DNA of 64,000 bases from Cloeon dipterum (Eukaryota > Arthropoda > Insecta > Ephemeroptera > Baetidae). The stretch spans positions 22,437,883-22,501,882 of the forward strand of contig NC_088789.1 in assembly GCF_949628265.1 (NCBI RefSeq). Reading direction: 5' to 3'. The translations under genes were made by a program, and so were the position numbers. Below are positions 1 through 13,346 of the stretch, piece by piece; the stretch's first letter is position 1; each line of letters starts with the position of its first letter. Below the pieces are notes generated by a model that did not search any database, was not told the origin of the DNA, and saw only the letters and a list, made by a program, of their open reading frames with translations.

Positions 1-71
1 ACTAAAATTAGAGCTTCGATTCCTTTGGCTTAATTTTAGATTTAATCGCGTCATTGAAATTTAAAAGTCAC

Positions 72-1416
<1,345 letters not shown>

Positions 1417-2889
1417 TTCAGCTTGCTGCCGCCAAAGAATAACTTTTAAAACTAAATCACTGTTTACGCGTTTGATTTTAAGTTTTTTCGGGCAATATTG
1501 TTGCAGGAAAAATAACTGTTATTTGGCTTGGTAAACAAATCATATTTGTTTTATTTTTTTCCATTTTCAGCATACAGCAATGAGGAATGCATTAGTGTAA
1601 AAGTATACCGAATCGGTAACGGCAAAAAGAAAAATAATTTTTCTACCCAATTTAATAAAAATAATAAATATGTTCGTTTGTGAGAAGATTGTTGAATGAA
1701 GAGGTTAGGAAACAGGTTTTTCTTAAAGAAAAACAATAATAGTTGCTTCAGGACGATAAAGAAAGGCTTTATTTTTATTTTCAAGTCGTATATATTTATC
1801 ATGCTATATACACACACACGACTTTATCGTCGTCAACAGACACGCTCTCTTCTTGCTTGGTCAGTGGACACAATATTAAGAATAAATGTTTTAATTGGCC
1901 ATGGAGAGAACACCATTAAATCTAAAAAATTAAGAAGTTTTTCGATACCATTCGATTTTGTGTCTAAATAATATGGCAATTTTCGCCAAAGGAATTGAGT
2001 TGCTGTTATTGAAGGTTCGCAAGATCAACGCCTCCGTAATTTAAAAATCAAGATTTTAATCATTTTCACACCGATAACTAAGTGGTCTAATTTCAAGGAA
2101 ATTTTTATTTTTTTGAAATCTGCTCAGCGAGACGAATTGAGTGATGTGCAGTTTTCATTCTTTTGGAAACGTTCGTAATAGAAAGTGTTCTGGGAAAATA
2201 ACTTGCTAGTAATGAATTAGACGACTTTTCCGAGAAATTTGGCACAGCAAATATTTTTCTAAAGCTTTTAACTAAAAGTTACAAATTTCATCAGCTTTCC
2301 AAATTTGCCAAGATTTTTGCTCTGGCACTCATAGCCGCTGAATTATGAAAAGCCAAACTAGCATCCGTATCGTTCTATATAAAAAAAAAAGAAAAAATGC
2401 CGTCAAGCCGGATTTTAAATTTCTTTTACTATAATCTAATACCTCTTATAGACATAAAGTTTCCATAATTTTAGATTTAAACGATCATAACTAAAATATT
2501 TTCATCTCATTTCTCGCTCTGTAGGATGGTAGAAAGAAAAAAATATATTAAGATTATTAGGTGCGCTCTCCCTGTAAATTGTGCAAGGCCGTTCAAAGAT
2601 GCCATATACGCCGTGGTGAAATTAGCAAATCACATAAAAAGCAAAACAGATCAGGCGCGTGTCACACGCATCAGAATGTGTTTTATCAGAAAAACAAAAA
2701 CCGGATTAGTCGGCTCACTGCATTCTGAACAAATATGTACTATGCAATAAGATCACTGGTTCAACGCAGTACAAACTAGACTTTTAATCAAAATGCACTG
2801 GAAAGCTGATCACTGGAATGAGTCGTTGGGTCCCAGCATCCATTTCACTAGAGAAACGCGAATCACAGAGAGAATAACCAAATCAGTCT
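1417..2889. other. Intergenic region between cathepsin and VPS8
   Basis: AT-rich sequence upstream of the cathepsin start and downstream of the VPS8 stop (both genes on the minus strand). It should contain the cathepsin promoter and the VPS8 3' UTR. Open frames here, such as 2526-2750 on the plus strand, show no family motif or splice context. I see no gene. Confidence 0.6.
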
Positions 2890-5800
2890 CTAGAAGAGAC
2901 CCTGCAGGTAGGCGTGGCCGGGCGGGGGCGCCAGGTTGAGCTCCAGGCTGGTCTCCTGAGGACGCGCCCGCCTCCGCTGCCGCCTCCAGGACGCCTCCTC
3001 AACTGCCTGACTGACCTTGGAAGGCGACTGCGCGGACAAACTGCTTCCAGGGTTACACAGGGGACACTCTGAGCTGCCGCCGGCGCATGAACAGTGCAGT
3101 GCGTGACCGCACCTGGAAGCAGCACCAAGAAAAATTTAATACAAACTGATTTTTGCTTAGATATACCGACTGGAATAATTTTTTTTAAGTTTAAATTGAC
3201 TAGTTGAACAAAAAGGTGAGAAAGGGTACCATTTCTAGCAAACAACGTTAGAAAACTTGCGCTGAAGAGGTTCAAATTCAGGGTTGCAAAAAAACACTAG
3301 TTTTTTTCTAATGCAGTGCACCGGTGTATTTTTTCAATTTTTATCATTATCTGGCAGGCATCAATTGCACTTCAGTTTTAATTTCTTAGGCCATAACCGA
3401 CTTGAACTAGGCAGGAAGAGCGTTTTTTATTTACAACTTCACAAATGAGCAAATTTTTTCACCTAAAACCGCTAATTTTGGATTCTTGCTGAGAAAAAAA
3501 ATTAAATCTCTGTCACCCCTAAAAGTTTAAAAAAATCCACCGCCATTTAAAAAAAGAAATCTTATAATTTTCTTAAAAATTTAAGGCCCTTCATACAGAA
3601 ATTGAGTTGTCCACGCACTTCTCGCGGTATTTGAATGGAATAGGGTTACTGTTTTGAATGGGTCGATCATGTGCTTTGATTTTGATCTCGTATTGAAATC
3701 CCTTTAAGCGCGACAAAATATCTCTGTACTCAAAAAGTAAATCATGTAAATCTTTTGACGCTGCTCAAGCAAGTCGCAGTTATTTACGGATGCCACACTC
3801 TCTACCGCCGTGCACAGCGTCCTGTCACAAGGGTCACTCACCCTCACACGGTCATAAATCTACAGTGATGTATTTGTTGTTTAAGATAACAACCAGATGT
3901 GCGCGTCGGATTTTGTTCTTTGAAATTTAAAGTTTTTTTTCCGTGTTAACAATACAAAATGGGTAAGAGCTGTCCTAAATGTAATAGATCTTTCTTAGGG
4001 GATGCTCCTTGAAAAATTTTCGTTAGACCTTTTCTCACGGTCTTTCACATTTCCCAAATAAATGACTTTCTTACTGCTTTATAGAAATCGGGTTACACAA
4101 GTATTAAGTTTGATTTCTCCTTGTTACCTTCTATTCCATTATTAATAGAGAAAATTTAATTTTATACCTGCTAAAATAGCATTGGATTATTACAAAATCA
4201 AGTGAGTTTACTATTTATTTGAAATATTTTCTTTTTAAAAACTTACGCGAAAACGACGACTGGGGCAGCGGGCGGACGCAACAGCGGCGCGTCGCAGCGT
4301 GAGCAGAGCGGCGGCGCTGACGCGGGGACGGGACCGCCGGCAGGATGCGGCGCCAGCGGTCGTCGTGCCCGCCGCAGCGTTTTGGCTAGCCGCGCGTGAA
4401 GGTCGGCATTTAAAATGCGCTGCGTTGTACGCAACACGCGCTCCTCGTGCTCGCACCCACGCAGCATGCCTAAAATTGGTTTTAATGAATTAATTCTGCA
4501 GGTGCTGAAAATACACATGATTAATTGATTGGAGCGACACTCACTTAGCAGCAGGTCGCGCACCTCGCCAAACTTGCCCTGCCCAAAGGACGGCTCCTGC
4601 AGCATCAGCTGAGTCACTGCAGACAAACTCACGTGGCCCAGCATGCTTGATAGCACGTGTTGGCACATGTCGCGCAGAGCTGAGAGCAAAATTTTGATTT
4701 AAAACAGGTAGAAAATTAATAGAAATTAATTGGAGGCAGCGAAAACTTTTTATAAAAAATATATAAAATTACACAACTCGGGCAATTGTTCAATAATTTT
4801 TGCTCATACTTAAAAATGAAAAAATATTCTATGAATTGACTTAGTAAAATTGAATTCACAAAATGGTTACTCCCCTAGGAAACATCAAACTTGTAAAAAG
4901 AACAATATTACTTCATTCTTCATTTCTTTATCATTTATTAAAAATTGTTCCTTGTTGTTTGCCTTTGGAAGAAGTCATTTGAATAATTTTGCTTAATTTG
5001 ATTGAAAATTCTCTTCTTGAACTGCTTAAAAAGTATGAAACAAAATTAGCAATAAATTTCTTTGCTTTAGTTTTCCAATAAATTCAATCAAGAACAGTCA
5101 TTTGAGACAAGATTAGTACCGTCATGGTTGTGTTGGTGGTGAGCGTTGGCAGCGCGGTGACGCATCAGCATCTGCAGCAGCGGGAACCAAAGCGCCTCGC
5201 GTGCCGCCTCGTCCAGCAGCGTCACGCTCCGCTGGCCAAGTTGAACAGTGAGCAGCAGCCGTGCCTGCGCCAGACTCCATGCCGCCTCTCCGCCCTCTTC
5301 TTCCAGAGCCTGTGGAAGAAGATATTTCACAGTTGGACCAAATCAATAATTTATGTTTGGGAAAAAATGAGAGGTTCTGATGGAAAGCTAAATAGTGAAA
5401 TAATATTTAAGAAAGTTAAAATGCTCAGAATAATATTTTAATTTTAAATTATTTTTCCCTCGTTCAGTTTGTTAAATTTTTGCAAAAGCAGCTGCTAACT
5501 GGATAAAAGAGGGCACAGGTTTAACTCACCTTGAGCAGTTGCGTTTCAAACTGCGTCTTGAGAAGAGCAAAGGCAGCACCAACGTCCCCAGCGCGCTCCA
5601 ACAAGTGCGCCTCAGCCTCCACTTGGCCGTATTCGCGAACCACCTAACAAGAGATAAAAATTGTTGAATTTTTAACTGACTAGCATGAAAAAGGGTTTGG
5701 TTAAAAAATTTAAAGATTTTGGCGTGGACTAACCTGGAGGGCGTTCTCGAGGCGGCAGTGGGCATCGGCGCGGACGTGAGCGGCGACCTCGGTGGGCCGG

Positions 5801-8800
5801 AGGCGGCAGAGCAGTGTCAGCAGCGTCTCGTGCACCTCAGGGCCGAGCGGCTCGTCACGGGCGGCCGAGTGGCTGTGCCGGTGGTGCAGCAGCGCCTGCA
5901 GGAACGAAAGCAGTGGCTCTGGCTCGAGCAGGTCGAGCAGCTCCGGCACCAGGTCCGGCGCGTGGCTGTTGACTAGTTGCGCCGTCTTTCGACTGTCCAC
6001 AGCGACCAGCTGCGCTGCGTTCTCCACCAGCAGCCGTCGCGTCTTTTCCGCCTCCAGGTAGCCAGGGTTGACTAGGAGGTTGCGCAGAAAGCCGAACACC
6101 TGGCCCTTGCGGAATGGGTCCTGAAGGTAGCACTGCACGATCGGCTCGTACTCCTGACGCCGCTGGTGCAGCAACTCGCACACGCGGAAGCTGGAAAACG
6201 CGTTAGCTTGATTTTCGTTTGTTCATATGTTGAGATTAAAAATAACATAAAATTAAAGAAACTTAAATTTTAAAAATTTTTAATCTAAGAATGCAATATC
6301 TCATCTGTTTTAAATCAAATTTAAAAATATAGGTGTGCATTGTATTCCTCTCTCATCAATCCCAATCGAATGAACACCAAATTTCAGATCATTTGTCAAG
6401 GAAAAAGGTAATTACAGGCAATTTTCTCTGAATTACGGGTGTTTTGGTACATTTTAAAGTAGTAAAAGTATTAATCTTTTTCTTTTATTGTTTAGTTTGC
6501 AAAAAACCTGGGCTAGTTATTCCTATATTTATATTTGGAATTTTTGTAGAAAATTTTTCAGGAGTGGGGAGGAGCATAAAGCTAGGAAATTGGGGAAATT
6601 GATGAGTGTGGAAAATCAGTTCCAGAAAATCAGTTTTATACTGTCTAAAGTTTCAATATAAAATTGTACTCACAACTTGGCCTTGTAGGCTTTCTGCAGG
6701 AGCTGCTCGTGGTCACTGCAGAGGTCGAGCCCCTGCGGCGCCGTCAGCAATTCCATCAGCGCCTGCTGACGTTCCTCGTGCTGGCCTGTTGGTGTTGTCA
6801 GCGCCGCGTCGTCCAACGGCGTCGTAAGAAAGTCGACTACTTGGTGGAAGAGGTGCGGCTCGACCATCAATGCTGCGCCAGGACGAGCCAGCTGCCTTGC
6901 TAAGAACGTAAAGAGGGCGCCCACCTGACTCGCCTGTTGAAATATAAGACAACAAATTATTTTTCGTGGTTTTTATGGGGGAAAATAGTTAACTCACCGA
7001 GAAAGTCTCGCCAGGCACGACGGTCTGCAGCAAAATGTCTACAATGCGCTGACGCTGTCGGACGCCCAGCTCCGAGCTGAACTCGGCCTCTTCAAATGCA
7101 AGAGCCAGCACGTTGAGGAACTCCCGCGTGTCAAACTGCAGCAGCGCCCTTTAAACACATTTTGAAATGTTCAAGTGATCACTCAAAAGAAGTGAAGAAA
7201 TGTTTAACCTGAGGTAAGGATGGGGAGGCTCCGAGTCGGTTGGCGCACGCGAATGCATGGTTGTCAAACACTTGAGCAGCTCGTGCTTGACCTGCAATTT
7301 AATTTTTTAAATTAAAAAATGTTGAAAGAATGTCCAAACGACTAGAAATTAGATCTTAAATAAATTATTAAATAATATCATTCAATGCAAAAGTTTCCCT
7401 GGAATTTTTATTTTTTACACAAAACTTTCCTTTTAACGAAATTTTTCCTTTTTCCTTTTTTAACGAAAATTTCAATTATTTTTCTCTGGATCTTGATATA
7501 CAGTCTAAACTATAGAAACGCACCTGTGGCTGGAGATGCTGGGGCACGTCTCCACGGAGGGGGTAGGCGCGGCCCGCGAGGCAGCAGCTAACGTAGACGA
7601 GCAGTTTGTTTCCAAGCGTGACCTGCTGCTCTGAGAGCTGCTTGCCGGTGGACAGCGCCGACTGCAGCACAGTCAGAAGCTCAACCAGCGGCGTCACGTA
7701 GTCCTGCATGCCGCGCGTGTGTACGCTCAGGATGGCGTCAAAAAGGTTGTGCTGCCAGCACAGCGTCATCGTCTGGTGGATGTCCAGGCATGAAACGTCC
7801 ACGTGCACCAAACAAGCCTCCAACGCCTGCGTTACAACACCCATCAGGTTAAAAAATAAAATAATTCAAGCAGAATTCATCAGGCATGTTTGAAAATAAT
7901 ACATAATATAATGGAAAAAAATTGAAAAAAATATATTATGTAGCAAGTCTCTAGGTGGAATAAAAAAATCCGCATTTGAAATAATTATGAAAATTAATGC
8001 AGAAAAATAGTAAGTAAGTGCTAAATCCATTTTGTTATTATCATTTTTGTGTGCTTTTTTATCACTTCATTACTGGTGATAACATATTTGAAAAAATCTC
8101 ATTTATTTAATCTAGGAAATTATTTCCCATTTTTTGCATCTCAAAATTATTTACACCAGTCTAGTAATTATTCTATAAATTGGAATTTCAGCTTTGAACA
8201 TTTAAAAGTGACAAACCTGGAATTTGGCGACCTTCTCGAAGTGCAGCACAAATCGCTGCATGACGGCGGTGGGTGGCGCGGGCAGCTGCTCGTTGAGGAT
8301 GTGCGGCTCGAGAGCCTCAAGAAAGGCGGCCTCAGCTTCAGGTTGGCTGCTGGCCGCTTCCCAGTACCTCCCAAATAGCGTCTCTCTGCGGTCCAGCAGG
8401 ACGCAGTAGTTGGCGGCGGCAGCGAATGTCTCGCGCAGCTCGTCCACCGACGCTTCGCCGCTCCCAACCATTTTGTCCACGAAAGCGTCCAAAACAGCAA
8501 AAATCTAAAAATTCAATAGAAAATAAATTACTAAAATAAAATCAATTATTACAAGCCAAAAACGTTGACTTTTAATGCTTATATATGTGACATGAAAGAA
8601 AATTGGAAGAAGGAAGCTTTCCAGAGAGCAAAAAAGCATTAAAAGTCCAAAAACGTATTTAAAATATGAAACTTTTGACCTAGAATAAATATTTGATAGC
8701 AAATCTTGTTTAAATGGAAGGGAAACTAACCTTTTCTTTGATAAGATGTTTACGATGGGCCTTGGGTCCACGGAGGCCCACAACAGCCTTTGCCCGCTCC

Positions 8801-11800
8801 TCGTAGAAAGCAAGTCCAAGCTCTAGGGCGGCCAGCGGCCGACCCTGTCTGGCCACATGATCTATTCGTTCATTCCACGTACGCATGTGCAAAGCGTGCA
8901 CGGAGCGGGTGCCCACCAAAAGAAGTTGCTGGCCGAGACTGACCACTGTGTTGTAGCAGGCACGCTCGCCGGCAGCCACCTGAAAAGATTTTCATTTTTA
9001 AATTCTTTCCGAGACTGATATTTTAATAATATTTTTGAGGTGTTTAAAATGCTCTTTAATTTTTATTTTAAAAGCTGACCTAGCCATTAATAATAACTAC
9101 AACTTAATTAAGCTGTATTATTGTTTTAACTGTCTCTTATTTTTTTATTTTACTGTAATTTGCATATAAATAAATTAAATAAGTAAATCCTCATCGTACA
9201 AGCGCTTTGCTGACGTTGCCGCCAGTGGCAATGGCTTTGAAGTGGCTGGACGCGAATACAAGTCTAGCTGAGGACACGTCGAGCGTTTCCACCTCAGTCT
9301 GCGAGCGCACGTCTATCACGTGGACGTGCTCCCGTGTGTCCAGCACGGCGAGCGTGCGGGCGTTCAGCCAGTGCAGACTCAGCATCTGGAAGGAGAGCTG
9401 CGAGCGGTGGAGCAGCGTGGCTCGCGCCCGTCCACCACCATCCACTCCAACCTAATATATAAATGACAAAATAATAGATAACATTGTATTAACTTGACGG
9501 AAAATTTAAACTATATCACCCACCAATATCTGGTATTTAGGGACTGCATAGTAAAGTAAAAAAATGGCACATGGATCGCGAAATTGAGTCTGCCTTTAAA
9601 AATCAATCGTAACGATTGAACGAATACTTGCATTATTTTCCGATAATACAAATATGATTTCTGCGGAAAGTACCATAAGGATTTTATTCATTCTAAGCTC
9701 GGGATTTCCGGAATTCACTAAAATCATTGAATTAAAAATAAGTCGCTTGGATACAGGGCTGAAGAATAAGAATTAATGTTTTTTTGCTGGTTTATTCCTT
9801 TCTGCACGAAAAAACAGTTAAAAAATACGACAAAACTAATTAGAGCCCTGAGAAATTTTGGTTACCTGGTAAAAGAAGAGTGCGCGATCGCGTCCAAAGG
9901 CGAGGACGGGGTCGACGACGCGCGAGTGGTCGGCCACCTGGATGAGCACCATCTGCCAAGCGAGCAGCGGCAGCGAGTCGGCACGCGCGGGCAACGCGTG
10001 CGTCAGGACGACCTTAGTGCGGGGCCGCGTCTGTACCACGATCACCTTGCTCAGGGTGGCCATAGCGAGCAGGGAGTGCGCCTCGAGCGGGTGCTGCCCG
10101 CCGAGTGGCGCCAACAACAACGGCTCCAGGGCCACCACCTCGCCGCGTGCCCCTGAAAACAGGCATCGTGCCTCGCAGCCTCGCACCCCCAATACCCGCT
10201 TGAAGGCCAGTTCAAACACCGAGCCACCTGAGTCGCTGCACAGCGCCAGGGCTGACGAGTCGGTAAACTGAAACAAAAGGAAAAGTATTTTATGATTCGA
10301 AATTAATTTTTTAAAAAATATATCATCTTTCAAACCTCTGGAATAATTAATTTAATATACTTTTTTCGACATATAAAGCTGAAAAGTTTGTTTTGTTTGG
10401 TTATCATTACGTAAACAATGCCACATTCATTGTTGGTATTGTTGCACTGTCGCCAACAATCAAACCAAGGTTATATATAGAGGTTACAATCGGGAAACAA
10501 TTCAAACACTGCGAACTCCTGGAACAGTGCACTACTCTCCTGCTCAGAACGCCACGATGAGAACCACGATCGCCCTGACGATGATGCTGCTCTGCACCCT
10601 CTACGAGATCGACGCCCGATGGCCCCCAGAAGACCAGGACACAAGGATAGACCCCCAATGGACCCCAGAAGACCAAGGAAACGATGAGTATTTGACCTCA
10701 GACACTAGACACGACCGAACCCTGACAAACCCCCGACGACGCACTTGGCGCACCTCCCCACCAGCAACTAGCTACAACTCCCACCCCTGGAATAACCCCC
10801 GAAAACTCTACCAAAATGACGAACTCCCTCTGCCCCCGACAAACCAACTAAGAACTCGGCGACGGGCTCAGACCCAACGAGGCCAGCAGCGACGCCCCCG
10901 AACCGAGACAAGGCCCGAACACCCACGCCACCTCCCTCGCAGGGAAAGAAACCAGCCCCCACGGCCCCTAAACAATCCCCAACGCCCCCGCAGGCGACAG
11001 ACAATGCTGACAATCACTCGCCCAAACACCCAGAACGACAACAGACAGCCCCGAAAAGTCGGCAGACGCCCCCTGCCCCCAACAAACACCCGACGCCGCA
11101 ACTGGCGCACCTCCCCACCAGCAAATAGCTACAAATCCCACCCTTGGAACAACCCCCGAAAACTCTACCAAAATGACGAACTCCCTCTGCCCCCGACAAA
11201 CCAACTAAGCACTCGGCGACGGGCTCAGACCCAACGAGGCCAGCAGCGACGGCCACGAACCGAGACACAGCCCAAACACCCACGCCGCCTCCCTCGCAGG
11301 GAAAGAAACCAACCCCCACGGCCCCTAAATAATCCCCAAAGACCCCGCAGGCGACAGACAATGCTGACAATCACTCGCCCAAAGACCCGGAACGACAACA
11401 GAGAGCCCCGAAAAATCGGCAAACGCCCTCTGCCCCCAACAAACTTCCGCCGCCGCCAGCGGAAACAGACTGAGCCCCAAAAAGGCCGGCAACGAACCCA
11501 ACCCCCACAAAAACGAATCACGCGCCCAAAGACCTGGAAGCCCAGGGGTCGCCACCAACCTCTCGGGACGACCAAGCCCCCACAGCCACAGCCCCTCACC
11601 AAAAATCCTGAAACCAAAACGAAACTCCCGCCCCAACCCACCACCGAACCTCCACAAACCCAACAACAAGCACCCCCGACAATCCTCGAACGCCTTCGAA
11701 CCCTGAGGAATAAGCTTCACCTCCACAACCCGGCCACAATTATCCACACTGAACTTTAACACTGAATAAAAACTTCTTCTTGAATTAAAACAAAAAAACA

Positions 11801-13346
11801 TTTAATTCAGCCCTCTCCCTAGAAAAAGAAAAAATATAATAAAAGAAAATAAATATTTCGGTTTGGCAATATCATTTTAAATTGATACACACATTTTCGT
11901 TAAAATATTAAATTAATTTCTATTCATCGAATTTGTGATCAAAGAATTTTTAATTTTAAAAATGCTAACAAAGCCAATCAATTGCATGGTAATTTTAATT
12001 GTTTTGTAAGGAATTGTTAGGTTATATCATTTATAATCAATGCCAAATTCATTGTTGGTGGTTGTTGCACTGGCGCTAACAATCAAACCGAGGTTAAAAT
12101 AAAAAACAATTCAAACAGAGCGATTGTTACCCACCTACAATGAGCATGGTTGTTGTTTGCGTAATGCTGTATCACAATAAACCTCTTCTAAGTTTGCTTT
12201 ATTTAAGGTTTCTTTTATGTGCGAATGACGCAATCAGAAATCGTCTAAAGCCAATTAGTTTGAATAAAATACTGCGAAGAACCTGTACAGAAGTAAAAAT
12301 TTAAATCCATTAAAAGATACATGCAAAATATTAAGTCTGCAGAGGACAAGAAATCAAAATTATTATTGATCACAAAAACAACAAGAAAAATCAGGTTTCG
12401 CGTTTAATTTAAAAACGAGAAAACACAAAACAATTTCATAAATGCTCACTGGCTCAAATCCATAGTTTAAAAATAAATTAAAACACCCAGTCAAAAGCAA
12501 AAACTTACCTTGACGTGCAACACAGCTGTAGCAGGTGCGTGGGCGTCAGTGAGGGTGCGTAGCAGGCGGCCGTCTTTCATGTCAAACATGCGAATGAGTC
12601 CCTTGTCGTGGCCGACGAGTAGGCGGCCGCCGTCCCCAGAAGCGGCCAGGCAGGTGACGGCGCCGGCACCTTCAGCAGCCTCCAGAAGGAAACGCAGCTT
12701 CTGCGTCGCATCGAACATGAGCACGGCGCCGTGCGAGGTGCCAACGCACACACACCCGCCGCCCCCGCACGCCGCCGTCGCAGTTCCGGCGCCCGATCGC
12801 TCCTGAGAACCGAAAATTTAAGACAGAACTCGGATTGTGGTAAGCAGTTTTCTCACAGCGGCGGCGTTGATCTGCGTGGTGAGGCCCTTGAGCACGACGT
12901 GGCGCAGCACGTTACCTGAGGCGCTGGAACGGCCCATGGGACTCGCCCGCCGACCCCTCGAACTCCTGCTTCGCCCCTCTGACGAGCATTGTGAGCTAGT
13001 TTCCAGGCCGACCTGAAAATGGACCAATTTTAAATGTGTTAGGAAAGACGAGCGACGCACCTCTGGCGCGAGAAGAAACGGCGGCTGTGACCCTTCCTCA
13101 GGGTCGCTGTCGTGGCCTTCGTCATCGTTCAGGATGCTCTCCAGGGACGGAGGCACTGTCACGGGTGGAATGTCAAATTCAGTGTCATCAAGCTGCACGA
13201 ATTTAAAAATAAATTTAGCTCTTATTTAGTGAAGATGACGTTTTCAAAGCTTTTTTCAATTTAACCTCATCCAAGTCGAGATCTAGCGCGTCAGCTGTCC
13301 GTTCGGCGTCACCTTCGGCCTTTCCAGGAGCGTCCGAGTCGGCCAT
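2890..13346 (-). CDS. VPS8: VPS8, CORVET complex subunit
   Basis: CORVET-specific subunit that binds Rab5 and tethers early endosomes. I place 18 coding exons (minus strand): 13266-13346, 13061-13192, 12857-13012, 12509-12802, 9866-10267, 9200-9451, 8731-8979, 8217-8504, 7524-7826, 7209-7291, 6998-7148, 6674-6933, 5734-6190, 5530-5643, 5120-5309, 4545-4679, 4247-4469 and 2890-3112. All junctions are GT-AG and in phase, giving about 1330 residues (human VPS8 is about 1430). The N-terminus is acidic. Exons 3-6 read as a WD40-type propeller (VGTSHGAVLMFD, LLVGHDKGLIRMFD). The family signature LLQFDTREFLNVLAL lies in exon 11 and the helical repeats continue with VVREYGQVEAEAHLLE. A C-terminal RING is split between exons 17 and 18 (CSRCDAPL ... 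ACGHALHCSC ... CPLC). Intron 4 (10268-12508) contains an unrelated gene on the other strand. Confidence 0.93.
3113..4246 (-). other. VPS8 intron 17
   Basis: This 1.13-kb AT-rich intron splits the RING domain. The donor is GTAAGT at 4246-4241 and the acceptor CAG at 3115-3113. I see no gene or clear repeat in it. Confidence 0.7.
10388..10515 (+). promoter_or_regulatory. TATA promoter of the nested secreted-protein gene
   Basis: A TATATATAG box at 10472-10480 lies 77-85 bp upstream of the ATG at 10557. The block contains ATTCATTGTTGGT, TGTTGCACTG and AACAATCAAACC. All of these recur 1.6 kb downstream (12000-12122), where the TATA box is missing. The gene therefore seems to have its own promoter inside the VPS8 intron. 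Confidence 0.6.
10557..11759 (+). CDS. Secreted Arg/Pro-rich repetitive protein, nested in a VPS8 intron
   Basis: Single-exon gene of 400 codons, antisense to its host gene. I chose the ATG at 10557 because a typical signal peptide follows immediately (MRTTIALTMMLLCTLYEIDA). The mature chain has no Cys and is dominated by Arg, Pro, Gln, Asn and Thr, so it is very basic. After a short acidic stretch come two near-identical 119-residue units (codons at 10726-11082 and 11083-11439). Each contains WRTSPPA, NNPRKLYQNDELPLPPTN, RRRQTMLTITRP and ends in a Gly-dibasic site (KVGRRPLPP, then KIGKRPLPP). A Pro/Thr/Gln-rich tail closes the protein. The coding strand is rich in A and C, unlike VPS8 exons. 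I do not recognise the family. The signal peptide, dibasic sites and basic composition suggest a processed peptide precursor, possibly antimicrobial, but a structural or glandular secreted protein is equally possible. Confidence 0.8.
   Translation: MRTTIALTMMLLCTLYEIDARWPPEDQDTRIDPQWTPEDQGNDEYLTSDTRHDRTLTNPRRRTWRTSPPATSYNSHPWNNPRKLYQNDELPLPPTNQLRTRRRAQTQRGQQRRPRTETRPEHPRHLPRRERNQPPRPLNNPQRPRRRQTMLTITRPNTQNDNRQPRKVGRRPLPPTNTRRRNWRTSPPANSYKSHPWNNPRKLYQNDELPLPPTNQLSTRRRAQTQRGQQRRPRTETQPKHPRRLPRRERNQPPRPLNNPQRPRRRQTMLTITRPKTRNDNREPRKIGKRPLPPTNFRRRQRKQTEPQKGRQRTQPPQKRITRPKTWKPRGRHQPLGTTKPPQPQPLTKNPETKTKLPPQPTTEPPQTQQQAPPTILERLRTLRNKLHLHNPATIIHTEL
10726..11439 (+). repeat. Two tandem 357-bp coding units
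   Basis: Unit 1 is about 10726-11082 and unit 2 about 11083-11439. The offset is exactly 357 bp (119 codons), with only scattered substitutions. The duplication keeps frame, and few differences have accumulated, so it looks recent or homogenised. Confidence 0.85.
11765..11770 (+). terminator. Poly(A) signal of the nested gene
   Basis: AATAAA lies 6 bp past the stop codon at 11757-11759, on the same strand. This gives the nested gene an almost absent 3' UTR and a self-contained transcription unit. Confidence 0.6.
12000..12122 (+). pseudogene. Decayed promoter copy of the nested gene
   Basis: This block aligns with 10388-10515: both carry CAATGCC, ATTCATTGTTGG, GTTGCACTG, AACAATCAAACC and AACAATTCAAACA. 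The segment holding the TATA box is deleted or altered (GAGGTTAAAATAAAA). A 54-codon frame starts at ATG 12140 just downstream but lacks the Arg/Pro-rich sequence. I read it as the remnant of a second tandem copy. Confidence 0.5.

Noticed and set aside
2526-2750. 74-codon frame downstream of VPS8
   Set aside because: Low-complexity Lys-rich translation with no homology cue or promoter.
11225-11801. Gly/Val/Arg-rich open frames on the minus strand of the nested gene
   Set aside because: They mirror the C-rich composition of the real plus-strand gene, which has the signal peptide, promoter and poly(A) signal.
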